A stretch of DNA of 64,000 nucleotides. Origin: Vandiemenella viatica. Taxonomy: Eukaryota > Arthropoda > Insecta > Orthoptera > Morabidae. The notes under the pieces were generated by a model that saw only the letters and a program-made list of their open reading frames with translations, searched no databases and was not told where the DNA came from. Every line of letters starts with the position of its first letter. Position 1 is the first letter of the stretch. Made by a program: the position numbers and the translations under genes. The stretch is taken from positions 278,939,930 through 279,003,929 of the forward strand of contig JARYHS010008074.1 of the NCBI GenBank assembly GCA_031002005.1, given 5' to 3'. Shown piece after piece: positions 44,136 to 53,992 of this stretch.

Positions 44136-44439
44136 TCCGAAAGGAGGACGGAAGAGCGGGGAGTGGCTCAGGGCACCCTCTTGCCCTTGGGGTTGGAAAC
44201 GACCCCTAAAGGTAGATGTATCAGAAATGATCAACGGCATGGGGATGCAGAACGCAACGGGAAACGATTGCATTAAAGAGCCTAAGGGTATCCCGACGAC
44301 ATGTAATCCTCTCAAATTACATACAGTATGATGGCTTCTTCCTGGGTAAAATATTCCGGAGGTAAAATAGTCCCCCAATCGGATCTCCGGGTGGGGACTG
44401 CTCAGGGAGGAGTCATCAGAATGGATAGACACATTCTAC

Positions 44440-45606
44440 TAGTCGGAGCGTGGAATGTTAGAAGTCTGAATAGGGCAAGTAGGTTAGAAAACTTAATAAA
44501 GGATATGGATAGTGTAACAGCCCTAATATCTGAATTTTGAATAACATTGTACTGTATCAAGTATTTGTAGTGAGCTAATGTTTGGTTGAAAGTGATTTGA
44601 TATGTTTGTTTTGTAATTTCTTGTAAATCAGTGTATATAGACTTTGTTTTAGGTAAGAAAATTATTCAAAGGCCATTTAAAATGTTTAAGAACCGAATGA
44701 TGCAAGAGAAATTCTTAAATGTTTGTAATTACATGTATTAATGTAAGTTACTATGTCTACAGGACAATTTTCTACCGTTTGAAAGGATTTCTGTAAATAA
44801 TTTTGTATTTAAGTATCTATAATTACCATTTCTGATCATTTTGTAATGTTGTTAATTAATTTTGTATTAATTCCGATTGTTTGAGTGATTGTTAATGATC
44901 GAGAAATATCGGGGGGATGCCTTTGAAGAATTCTCGTAATTTCGATAAAGACTATATAAACAGATCGCCTGGACAGAGAAATTCATTCATGCATTCAGTT
45001 AGTAAGTCAGTTTAGTTGACAGTATTCAGTGTTTCAATCATTCAGTTGAGTCTGCGACTGTGCATCTCTGTATTGTACCTATACTAGTGAATATCGCTGA
45101 CTTGTTGTTTGGATCACAATAAAACAGACATCTTCAAACATAACCTGTTCGGTGGATTTTTTAAATTAATTAATGCAGTTCTTAAGCCACCATAAGAACC
45201 CTAACAATTGACTTAAATTAGATGTTGAAATTAGTGAGATTAAATGGAAATACGCACAGGATTTCTGGTCGGGGAATACAGGATAATTAGCACACAATCT
45301 GCCAAAGGAGTCACTGGTGTAGGATTTGTAATGAATAAGAGAGTAGGGAAAAGAGTGAGTTATTGTGAACAGTTTAGTCATAAGATTATTTTAATGAGGT
45401 TAGAAACTAAGCCCACCCCTACCACGTTAGTTCAAGTGTGCATGCCAAATTCACAGGAAGATGATGAAGAAATAGATAAATTTTACACTAAAATTGAAGA
45501 ATTAATCTATTATGTGAAGGGGGAGGAAAATCTAATTATCATGGGTAATTTGAATACGGTAGGGGAGAAGGAAAAGAAGAGAATACTGTTGGAAGTTTTG
45601 GTTTAG
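44440..45606 (+). pseudogene. LINE endonuclease, interrupted by LTR
   Basis: VGAWNVRSLNRASRLENLIK precedes the solo LTR; LDVEISEIKW follows it (about 45215-45247). This is the W-N-V-R-[ST]-L ... [LI]SE[IV][RK]W start of AP-type endonucleases, split by insertion. Later pieces are GVTGVGFVMNKRVGKRVSYC and VQVCMPNSQEDDEEIDKFYT. Not functional. Confidence 0.75.
44513..45206 (+). repeat. Solo LTR of the 10-15 kb LTR family
   Basis: Starts TGTAACAGCCCTAATATCTG and ends AGAACCCTAACA, matching the LTRs at 10119-10846 and 14598-15326 read on the minus strand. It includes the TATATAAACAGATCGCCTGG promoter region and the AATAAA region. The flanking four bases, ATAG and ATTG, match at three positions. 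It is clearly more diverged than the two LTRs of the full element, so older. A solo LTR arises by recombination between the two LTRs. Confidence 0.88.
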
Positions 45607-46054
45607 GAGAAAGAAATGAGCGAGGATGAAGTTTGTTAGAGTTTAGTGAAAGATATAATCTAGTCGTGGCGAACACACTATTTAGAATCATGCTAGAAGA
45701 AAATACACATGGAAACATCCAGGGCATACAGGCAGATATCAGCTAGATTATATCATGGGCAAACAGAGATTCAGGAATCAAGTTCTGAATGGATTAAAGA
45801 CCGAAATAATGAAAGCTAGTAAAGAAACATTAGGCTTTAAGGAAGAAGCCGCCTGAAAACCTTTGATACTGAAGAAATTTTGGAGTTAATGGGTCAGGAA
45901 TGATGCAGGAAGAGAGAAATACAGACAATTTAGAAATAAAATAAACGGGAAAAACAAAGAAGCAAAAGAATGATGGCTACAAGAAAAGTGTGAAGAAATA
46001 GAAAAGGAAATGGCCGTAGGTATAGTAGATGTGGCATATAGGAAGATCAAACAG

Positions 46055-47570
46055 AAATGAAGAAAAGAGGTATAAACATTAAAGCTGCCGATGGGAAACC
46101 TCTTCTGTGTTCGGAAGATAGAGCTAACAAATGGAAGGAATACATTGAAAAACTGTATGATGTAGATGATTTGAACAACAGTGCATTAGAAAAAGAAGTT
46201 GATGTCGACATTGATGACCTAGGTGATCCTGTTTTGAGGACATAATTTGATAGAGCTTTGAATGATTTGAAATCAAATAAGGCAGTTGGAATTGATGAGA
46301 TTCCTGAAATCCTTAGGAGAAAAATGAACACAAAGATTATTCAAACTTATATCAAAAGTTAGGAAACAGGAGAGATTCCCACTGATTTTAATAAAAGTTT
46401 CATCTTCACACTTCCTAAACACAAGCTGACAGATGTGTGAATTATCGCACTATAAGTCTAGCATCACATGCTTCAAAATTACTGACCAGAATAATATACA
46501 GAAGGATGGAAAGGGTAGTAGAGGAGATAGTAGGTGAAGATCAGTTTGGGTATAGGAAATATCGCGGTACAAGGGAAGCAATTCTGTCTTTAAGATTAAT
46601 ACTTGAAGGGCGGATCAAGAATTTGTTGATTTGGAAAAAGCTTTTGATAATGTTAGGTGGGACAAGATGTTCAAAATTTTAAAGAAGTCACATCTGAAAT
46701 ACCAAGGTAGAAGAATACTTTATAATCTTAAAAAAATGAATTAGCTGTAATAAAAGTAGAGAATCATGAGAGACATGCATCAGCTAAAAAGGGTGTGAGA
46801 TAAGGTTGTAGTCTATCTCCGCTAATATTCAACTTGTATGTAGATGAAGCAGTCAAGGAAGTGAAAGAAAGATTTTCAAGGAGAAAAAATCAATATGCTA
46901 AGATTTGCTGATGACATTGTCTTGTTAGCAAAACAGGTTGATGATATTGAGAAGTTATTGAATATCATGAACAAAATGTTAAATAAATGTGATGAAATGT
47001 GGCAGAAATGATACCAGTACTAGTGGATTAAATATAAAAATGGGGTCAGATGCGATAGTAGAAGTTAGTGAATTTTCTTACTTAGGAAGTAAAATTACAA
47101 CGAATGGCGAAAGCAGGAATGATGTTAAAAGCAGAATAGCAGTAGTGAAAAGAGCCTTCATATAAAAGAGAAATCTTTTAGTTTCAAATTGATCTGAGAC
47201 TCAGAAAGAACTTTATGAAACTCTATGTGGTAGCGAAACATGGACTTTAGGAATAGCAGAAAGAAGGACAATTGAAGCGTTTGAGATGTGGTGCCACAGA
47301 AGAATTCTGAAAATTAAGCGGACAGGCAAAGTACGAAACGAACGAGTTTTGGAAATGATGGGCGAGGAAAGAAGATTGGGGAAGTGTCTTACAGAAAGAA
47401 GAGACCGGATGGTAGGTTATATTTTGAGACATGCTGGATTGGTTAATTTGTTAGTGGAGGGAACAGTCGAAGGGAAGAACTGTAGAGGAAGCAGGGATAA
47501 GAATATGAAGCAGATAATTGAGGACGTGGGCTGTAAGGGGTGTGTTGAGACGAAAGATAGGAAGGGTTGA
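46055..47570 (+). pseudogene. LINE reverse transcriptase and C-terminus (broken)
   Basis: Blocks: INIKAADGKPLLCSEDRANK with WKEYIEKLYD; IDEIPEILRRKM; NYRTISLASHASKLLTRIIY; GEDQFGYRKYRGTREAILSL; motif A in the shifted VDLEKAFDNVRWD region (about 46620-46665); RFADDIVLLAKQ (about 46900-46935); GSKITTNG; then FEMWCHRRILKIKRTGKVRN and QIIEDVGCKGCVETK. Each is typical of LINE RT and post-RT regions. Many frame changes. Confidence 0.8.
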
Positions 47571-47599
47571 ATGATTGCCTCCAAAAATAAAAAAATAAT

Positions 47600-47800
47600 A
47601 ATAAAAACCAGTAGAACATTCAATCAAACTGTTTCCCTCAATGCATCACAATCAAATTGTTTTTCGCGTTTCAACTCTTGACTAAATGTGTCGTCCAACA
47701 ATCGATTGGGCGCTGTCATGACTAATTGGGGTAATACCTTATTCGATATCATCAAGCACAAGTCCTCAATTTATATCAGCGGAATATAGATAAAATAACT
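47600..47800 (-). pseudogene. Helitron helicase, first part
   Basis: Minus strand reads SNKVLPQLVMTAPNR followed by a DDTFSQELKREKQF-like segment, the region just upstream of the PIF1 Walker A in Helitron proteins. The matching downstream part is at 43775-44135, so the LINE inserted between them. Confidence 0.6.
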
Positions 47801-47879
47801 ACATTTGTTGGACAATGCGCGAAACGACACAAAAATAAAAACAAAGGTAACTTTATATTTATTTAGGCTGGAATGCGTT

Positions 47880-48500
47880 TTTACAGATTTTTCTTCAAAT
47901 CTTCCAGTTATTTTTTAATATGAAACATTTAATTGAGTTATTTCCAACCCGGGTGCATAAGAAACAAAACAAAAATGTGATACCCATACCCATCGTTCAA
48001 ATCATGAACAAAAATCATGACAAAAATCCAATAGAAAAAAGCACTTTTAGTTTTTCCCGAATTTTACAATCCTCCCGGTAACTTTTCCAATTTTTCTATT
48101 CATTATAGTCTTATTCGAAATATTAGGAACATCTCAAAAAATTAGTCAAATTGATCCATAGAAAAAAGTAAGTTGTTGCCCAATTTTGCGGACAACTTTT
48201 CCAATTTTTCTTTCTCAGAAAACCTTATTCGGATTATTATGAATTAAAAAAAAATATATCACAATAGGTGCACAGACCATAGTAGTTTCAATTTTTCGCA
48301 AATATTACGACTTTCTGGGCAATTTTTTTTCTCTAACACCTTTTTCGGCTTATCACGAACATTTTAAATAAATTAGCCACATCGGTCTATAAAAGTACTC
48401 TCAGTTTTTTTTCATTCTATAAAAATCCTATTCTGACTATTACTAATATTTTAAAAACAATTTAGCCAAATCGGTCCAACCGTTCTGAAGTGTCGCGGTT
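47880..48500. repeat. Inverted copy of the ~125-bp tandem element
   Basis: The reverse complement carries AATAACTCAATTAAATG, then GTGCTTTTTTCTATTGGATT, then tandem units with GGAAAAGTTG (anchors 48081, 48195, about 48319) and CCGATTTGGCTAA. It is the same element as 27405-28230, in opposite orientation. Confidence 0.7.
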
Positions 48501-49300
48501 ACCAACGAACAGCATTTAAATTTAATTATGTCGGTAAAGAAGCTGCTTTCTTAAGCGCGATGTTAGTTATGATGTGTATCGCGATGTAAACTATTCCTAA
48601 TATTGCTTCTTAAAATGAAAAGTTTCTGCCTCAAGCCATTTAATGCGTTCGCTTTAAGTGAAGGATTTAATAGGTATTAGGTAGAATTTAATAGGTAATG
48701 GATATAATTGAACATTAAGTAAAAACAGATTTTTTTAAATCGTAGGTAACTACTTGTATTATTTCTATACAAATTTGAACAAAAATTAAAATGGCTTGTC
48801 ATATTCGGTTAAATTTTGGTAAAAATAATTTTTAATCTTTCAGAGATACACAGGAAATAAATTGAACAGAGATAGATTCATGAATTTAGAAGCATAACGA
48901 CATTTCGCGCACGACTATTTTTGCAATTTTAGCGAACCGACTTTTGTGTTAGTATACTCTTAGAATTTTACAATTTTCATTTTCAAGCTTTGATTTTTCA
49001 CATATTTTATGACGCATATATTACGAACGGAATTACGATATGATGATACATGAGGTTCATAGTATTTTGTGTACGCAACTGAAGATATCTATTTGTTAAC
49101 TTAACAATAGTCCGATTCTTTTTTTTTCTTTTAAAAAAATAAGGTTAAATACAGATTTATATTTCCCGCTCCCGAATTATTTTTTAGTGCATCAGTTTTA
49201 GCGCTTTTAAACTAAACACACACATGCATATATCAGAAGGTTCTACCTTTTTTTGAAAAGAATTATTTGCGACTCGTAGGCATATGTAAAGAGCAAAAAG
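48501..49300. other. Unassigned AT-rich region
   Basis: No gene, repeat end or motif recognised. Confidence 0.5.
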
Positions 49301-49314
49301 TAAACGAGGCACTG

Positions 49315-49509
49315 AATAAAAATTTTCGGGTAACTAGCCGCATTAGTTCATCGATTAAAAACGACGTTTCGGCAATCACAACCTCTGTCGCCATTGTCAA
49401 GTGGCGGCAGAGTGGCGACCGCCGAAACGTCGTTTTTGATCGATGGACTAACTCGGCTAGTTACCCGAAAATTTTGATTCATTTGCAACGCCGAGAAAAC
49501 CTACAGTCT
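49315..49509. mobile_element. 195-bp fold-back insertion with 14-bp direct repeats
   Basis: Arms 49313-49373 and 49421-49481 are inverted complements over 61 bases with about five mismatches (AAAATTTTCGGGTAACTAGC ... GCTAGTTACCCGAAAATTTT). The loop is about 47 bases. TAAACGAGGCACTG occurs at 49301-49314 and again at 49510-49523, a 14-bp target duplication. GCCGAAACGTCGTTTTT in the arms recalls trailer sequences of Penelope-like or LINE elements. Confidence 0.8.
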
Positions 49510-49523
49510 TAAACGAGGCACTG

Positions 49524-50089
49524 TCTATAACGTAGGAAACTCTTTGGTGTTTGTAAATTGATAATGTCAATTTGCAAATACACTATTCGTTTTGGCAGGA
49601 TAAAAAATATCCTGTCACAATACACACGATTTACTAACTCCTTGCCAAATTTCATTTGAATTTGAGAAGCAATTAAGGCGTGATGGAGCAGATAGTACAT
49701 CCGAGCATACTATCTCAACTTTCTCATATATATACTGTGTTAGCTCACATTTTTTTTCTGAAGAAGCGGTGTAACATGAAGATTCACTGTTACATCTTTA
49801 ATTTAGTCCATCCTCTAATGATCATTACGTCTGACGAATATGGGAGTTACACGTATTTATTGTTGTACTGCATTCCATTTAACCCGCCTCTTATGATTTC
49901 AACGGGGCGTAAAAAAGAAAAAAAGTTGAGGTAAAATTCTATCAGTTTTTGTCAAGACTGTCGTTTCTCCATTCTTAGGGGATATGAAAAAAATAAAACA
50001 ACTATGAATTTATGGCTCTTTTCACAGGTCTTTACATGAAAATTTTAGTGAAGTTTTGCATTTAAACAAATCTTATGTTTACATACGTA
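49524..50089. other. Unassigned AT-rich region
   Basis: Nothing recognised. Confidence 0.5.
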
Positions 50090-51388
50090 TCTATATAAAT
50101 AAACATGAATGTATGTATGTTTGCTTGTTTGTTCTTCATACAAATCCACAGTTTTCATCCGATCTCGATGAAACTTTGTACACTTATCCTTTGAAAGAAG
50201 GAGAAAAATAGTCTACATTTGGTTGTAAAATTATCTGTATAAATTATACATGTTGTCTTATAACTTCGAAAAGTTACTGAACGGCAATAGACAGACGCGT
50301 GGGATATTGATGTCTCTGTTCTGTTTTTCCGTGTAGTGGTCAGGTAGTTCAGTGGTTAGAGCGCTTGCTTACTAATTTTTGCGTCGCTGTTTCTGGTTCA
50401 AATCCCTGTGGGGGCTAAGATTTTTAAAAATTGTTTTTGGTCGTAAGAGTTACGACTGAGCTGTCGGTTAATCTGATTAAATGTTAAACTGTAGATATCA
50501 CAAAGTTAGGGGTGCAATGAGAGGCAAATCGTAGGTAGTCTTGCAATGCTGCAGGGGTACACTTTTTTACGTTATATTGATCCCTCAGGGGTGATTCGCA
50601 GACAGTGTGTGTGTGATCTGCAGTAATAATACTATAAATGCGGTAGTAAGTGTCTGTCTTATTGTTACATTTTGACAACTAAATGCCTATACCAATATTG
50701 ACGGAATTTGAGAAGGAAATCTGAAGGGAGGGCACAGGAAATTTTTTTTTCGGTATGGTTAGCAGTTGTTGTCACGAAATTTTTATAACTTATCGAATGG
50801 TGACAGAGAGACGGATGTGTGTGTTAGTCTGTAATGTTACGTCGCCTGCTCGAGCTATGCTTCTCGCGCATTATGTTAGTGTATAATTTGTTAGTAAATT
50901 TCATTTAGAGAAAAAAGTATTATTTAGTATAGATGTCAATTTTCTCTGTCCTATTACTTTGTGTCTGCTTAAATGTTTCTGGCACCAGTTTATTTTGCTT
51001 TCTTTCTTGAAATGCCTTGAGGGCGTAAACTGGAATCAGTTGTAGCTCTTTCTGAGCACGAGCAGTTAAAATTATTAGAACCCAAGAATCGGATGCTCAT
51101 GCTGAAGAAAGAATAAAAGTCGAAGCTGAAATAAAGCTGCCCTTTTTTAAAAACCCCTCCCCACCACATTCCCTCACTTTCGTTTGTTTTTCTGTTTTGA
51201 AATATGTTGGAAATTGATTCTCTTCAAGAGACAGGTTCGAATGTAGAATGATATAGTTATGGCTTTTCGGTCATATTATGCTGACTCGGTGTTGTTTCGG
51301 ACCAATCCTTCGCTACCAACAACTTTCTATATTTAATTTGGCAAAGAAATTCTTAATCCACGCATTCGAAGTCGCGGGTATCAGCTAG
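50090..51388 (+). mobile_element. Non-autonomous Helitron C
   Basis: Starts TCTATATAAATAAACATGAA after an A and ends GTCGCGGGTATCAGCTAG before a T. Its 5' subterminal block (TTTTCATCCGATCTCGATGA) is the single-copy form of the minisatellite unit in Helitron B. Its 3' 330 bases match, inverted, 35466-35800. No coding capacity. A SINE is inserted at about 50335-50600. Confidence 0.8.
50335..50600 (+). repeat. tRNA-derived SINE in Helitron C
   Basis: An A box (TAGTTCAGTGG, 50345-50355) and a B box (GGTTCAAATCC, 50395-50405) at pol III spacing, preceded by GGTCAGG. GTTAAACTGTAG (about 50483) weakly resembles the SINE core shared by 3690, 26110 and 58000. The head is tRNA-like but cannot be completed into a cloverleaf with the flanks. 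Confidence 0.6.
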
Positions 51389-51389
51389 T

Positions 51390-52518
51390 TTAATTTAAAA
51401 TTGACAAAGCATTGAGAACAATTATATACGTCGTCATTTATTTAGAAATACCTATGCACTCCTGTCTGCATGTTACTGTAGAATATGGCAAGGAGACGGC
51501 TATATTGGATGAAGCGAAGCAGCTGTACTGGAGCGCGTGGTGGTCAGATGTCGGGACTGGTAATTGAGTTGGCTCACGTCTGACGGCTCGAGCCCAGGGG
51601 ACACACCAGCACTGTCCTGCACGATAGCTCACTCAGTCGCAGCTGGTAATTTGCAGAATGAGGACGCACACAACCCAACGTGCGATGACACTTTTGATTC
51701 CAGTTTTTCTTTTTAATTTTTTTCCCACGTTTTGAACTCGCTGCCACAAAATTAGGAATTTATACTGTTACACACTTCGTAGAATATTTCGGCTGCTTAT
51801 ACGTGAGCAGTTTTCTTTTAATCACTATTCACTTCGTAAAATCGCAATCAAAATCACAAAGGTAACAATGACGGGCAAAGCAAAGCACCAAAGAAAAACG
51901 ATATCAATTAAACAACTAATTCAATTGCAGATAATAAATTATACACACAATAGATGATGACTGCCAACGGACTTAATTTTTTTTTTCGTTTAGCTACCGA
52001 AAACGATTAACATATTCAGTGATTTTCTTTTTATTACTATTATTTAACGTGTGCTCATTTCAGTATTAGTTTTGGTACTACAATTTGTGAACAAGTTATG
52101 ATGAACTTACATTTTCCTGTTTATCTGATTTATTTGTTCCCTACTTTGGCGACTGTAGCTGAATGGTACAGCACATCATTATTCTGCCTGTTGTCACATC
52201 ATTGTACTCCACTGCATGACACGTTTTAGTCTCGTAACAGACAGTATAATGTGTTTATGATTTTGTTAATTCATTTAGTGGCACGATTTTTTAAAATTCT
52301 AGTTTTGAATATTCATGTCGATTTCTCATGTTATGCGTGAGTCTCTGTTATGTTTGCTGATGACTCTATTTCTTATTAAGTAATAAGTATAGTTTATGAC
52401 CTTCTATGGTTGTTTAGAAGTTTATTTCATGTTTTTCTTGACTGGTGCTTTATGGATGGTTATTTATCTCGGAATGTCAGTGTTCGTCGATCACTATTGT
52501 TTACAGATTATAATGAAC

Positions 52519-52590
<72 letters not shown>

Positions 52591-53160
52591 TTGGTTTGCT
52601 GATTGTGATCATTCTAATAGGTGCTAGGCAAATGTTTGAGTGTTTATTGTATTTAAGTACTTTTAGATGTTATTTGAATATTGTTTAAAATTTTCTGTAT
52701 GTCTGGCTTATGTATAATGCTTGACAGTCATTGCATGTTAGTCTGTATATGCCTGGATTTGGAATTTATTGACTTGTGTGTTGTTTGAAGTGTGTGACAA
52801 ACTGACATTTAATATCTCAGAATGAGGTGCAAAAATTTCAAACTTTAATATATTAGACGCTATCAACATAGACATATCACTTTATTTTAAAATAATTATT
52901 TAATCTAATTAAAACACATTAGTTAACTATAGATTCAAGTTTGCTCGCTCCAATCACAAAACTGACTAGGTGAGACAAGATTGAATTAAACTGGCATAAT
53001 GAACATTTTATCTTCAGAAGAAAAACATTAATCCATGAAAAAAATGATCCGTTCTGCTCTGACCTAAGCTCCAAATCATGTCGTATTATTGTAAATATGA
53101 GACACTATAGTCTTTCACTCTGATAAAAATTGCAATCTCAGGGGTAGTAAAAATGTCACT
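51390..53160. other. Unassigned region with CT/TA microsatellite
   Basis: A (CT)n run at about 52519-52540 passes directly into an (AT)n run at 52541-52582. 51430-51700 is GC-richer but unrecognised. Confidence 0.6.
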
Positions 53161-53164
53161 TGTC

Positions 53165-53800
53165 AGATTTCTTCAGCAACGGCCGATGGAGAATCTGCTC
53201 TGACTTTGTATGAGGCTATATGAATGCGCCATGAATATGTTATTTTCGGAATTATCTCCCGCCACGGACCACGCATTAGCCGACCACGTCTGCTTAATTA
53301 CCAAGACCAGCAACATTTGCGTCGAGATATCAGGTAACATTGAGTCAAAGAACTCAGTGTAGGACGTCCGGCAGACGTGTCCGTGGGGGCAGTGCAGCGA
53401 AATTTGACATTCAGGGTGTATGACAGCAGAAGATCGATGCGAGTGCTTCTGATAACAAGACACCATCAGCTGCAGCACTCCTCCTGAGCTCGTGAACTTA
53501 TCAGTTGGGCCTTAGATGAATGGAAAAGAGTTGCGTGGTCAGATGAATAGTGATTCCAGTTGGTAAGAGCTGATGATAGGAATCGAGTTTGGTGCCGACC
53601 TCACAGGCCATGGATGCAGATAGTCAGGAAAGCCTCGAGAAAGCTTCCATCCTAGTACCCGGAGTGTTTACATGGTACGGCCTGGGAACTCTGGTCAAAC
53701 TGAACCGACCATTGACTGCTTCACTAACGTCAAGTTTTTTTTATTTTATAACAAGGAACACAACCAGGTAAAGAATAGTATTGTAAGATTATTTGTAATC
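53165..53800 (+). pseudogene. Tc1-like transposase remnant
   Basis: Plus-strand frames spell decayed Tc1 landmarks: SRHGPRISRPRLLNYQDQ; RNLTFRVYDSRRSMRVLLIT; WALDEWKRVAWSDE (first catalytic Asp region, about 53510-53550); RADDRNRVWCRPHRPWM; and GVFTWYGLGTLVKLNRPLTA (frame 53589-53771). The C-terminal third is missing. Multiple stops. It is a different copy from the fragment at 20116, which covers the other end of the protein. Confidence 0.75.
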
Positions 53801-53992
53801 ATTGTTAAACGACCAGAGAGAGAGTTTTAATATTGTTTACTTGATATAAAAAAGATAAAAAAGTAATAAATCATATTATAACCTTTTCATATAACATAGG
53901 GGAGAAGGGATATAACTATAAAAGAAGGTACTGTAGGAAATCGGTTTCAACCTGCAAATACAAAGCAAGAGAAAGCTTAATTTTAGCAAATA

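Larger units (their letters stand above)
44137..47595 (+). mobile_element. Second LINE, split by a solo LTR, inside the Helitron helicase
   Basis: A degenerate non-LTR retrotransposon in plus orientation with a GC-richer leader, an endonuclease start (about 44440-44512), a solo LTR (44513-45206), the remaining endonuclease (45207-45610), a linker, RT (about 46240-47010), C-terminal blocks (47215-47570) and an (ATA)n tail (about 47585-47610). It resembles RTE/CR1-type elements but differs from the one at 47-3417. Confidence 0.75.

Noticed and set aside
52396..52688. Membrane protein with a long Tyr-Ile repeat
   Set aside because: The repeat is the (CT)n/(AT)n microsatellite read as codons.
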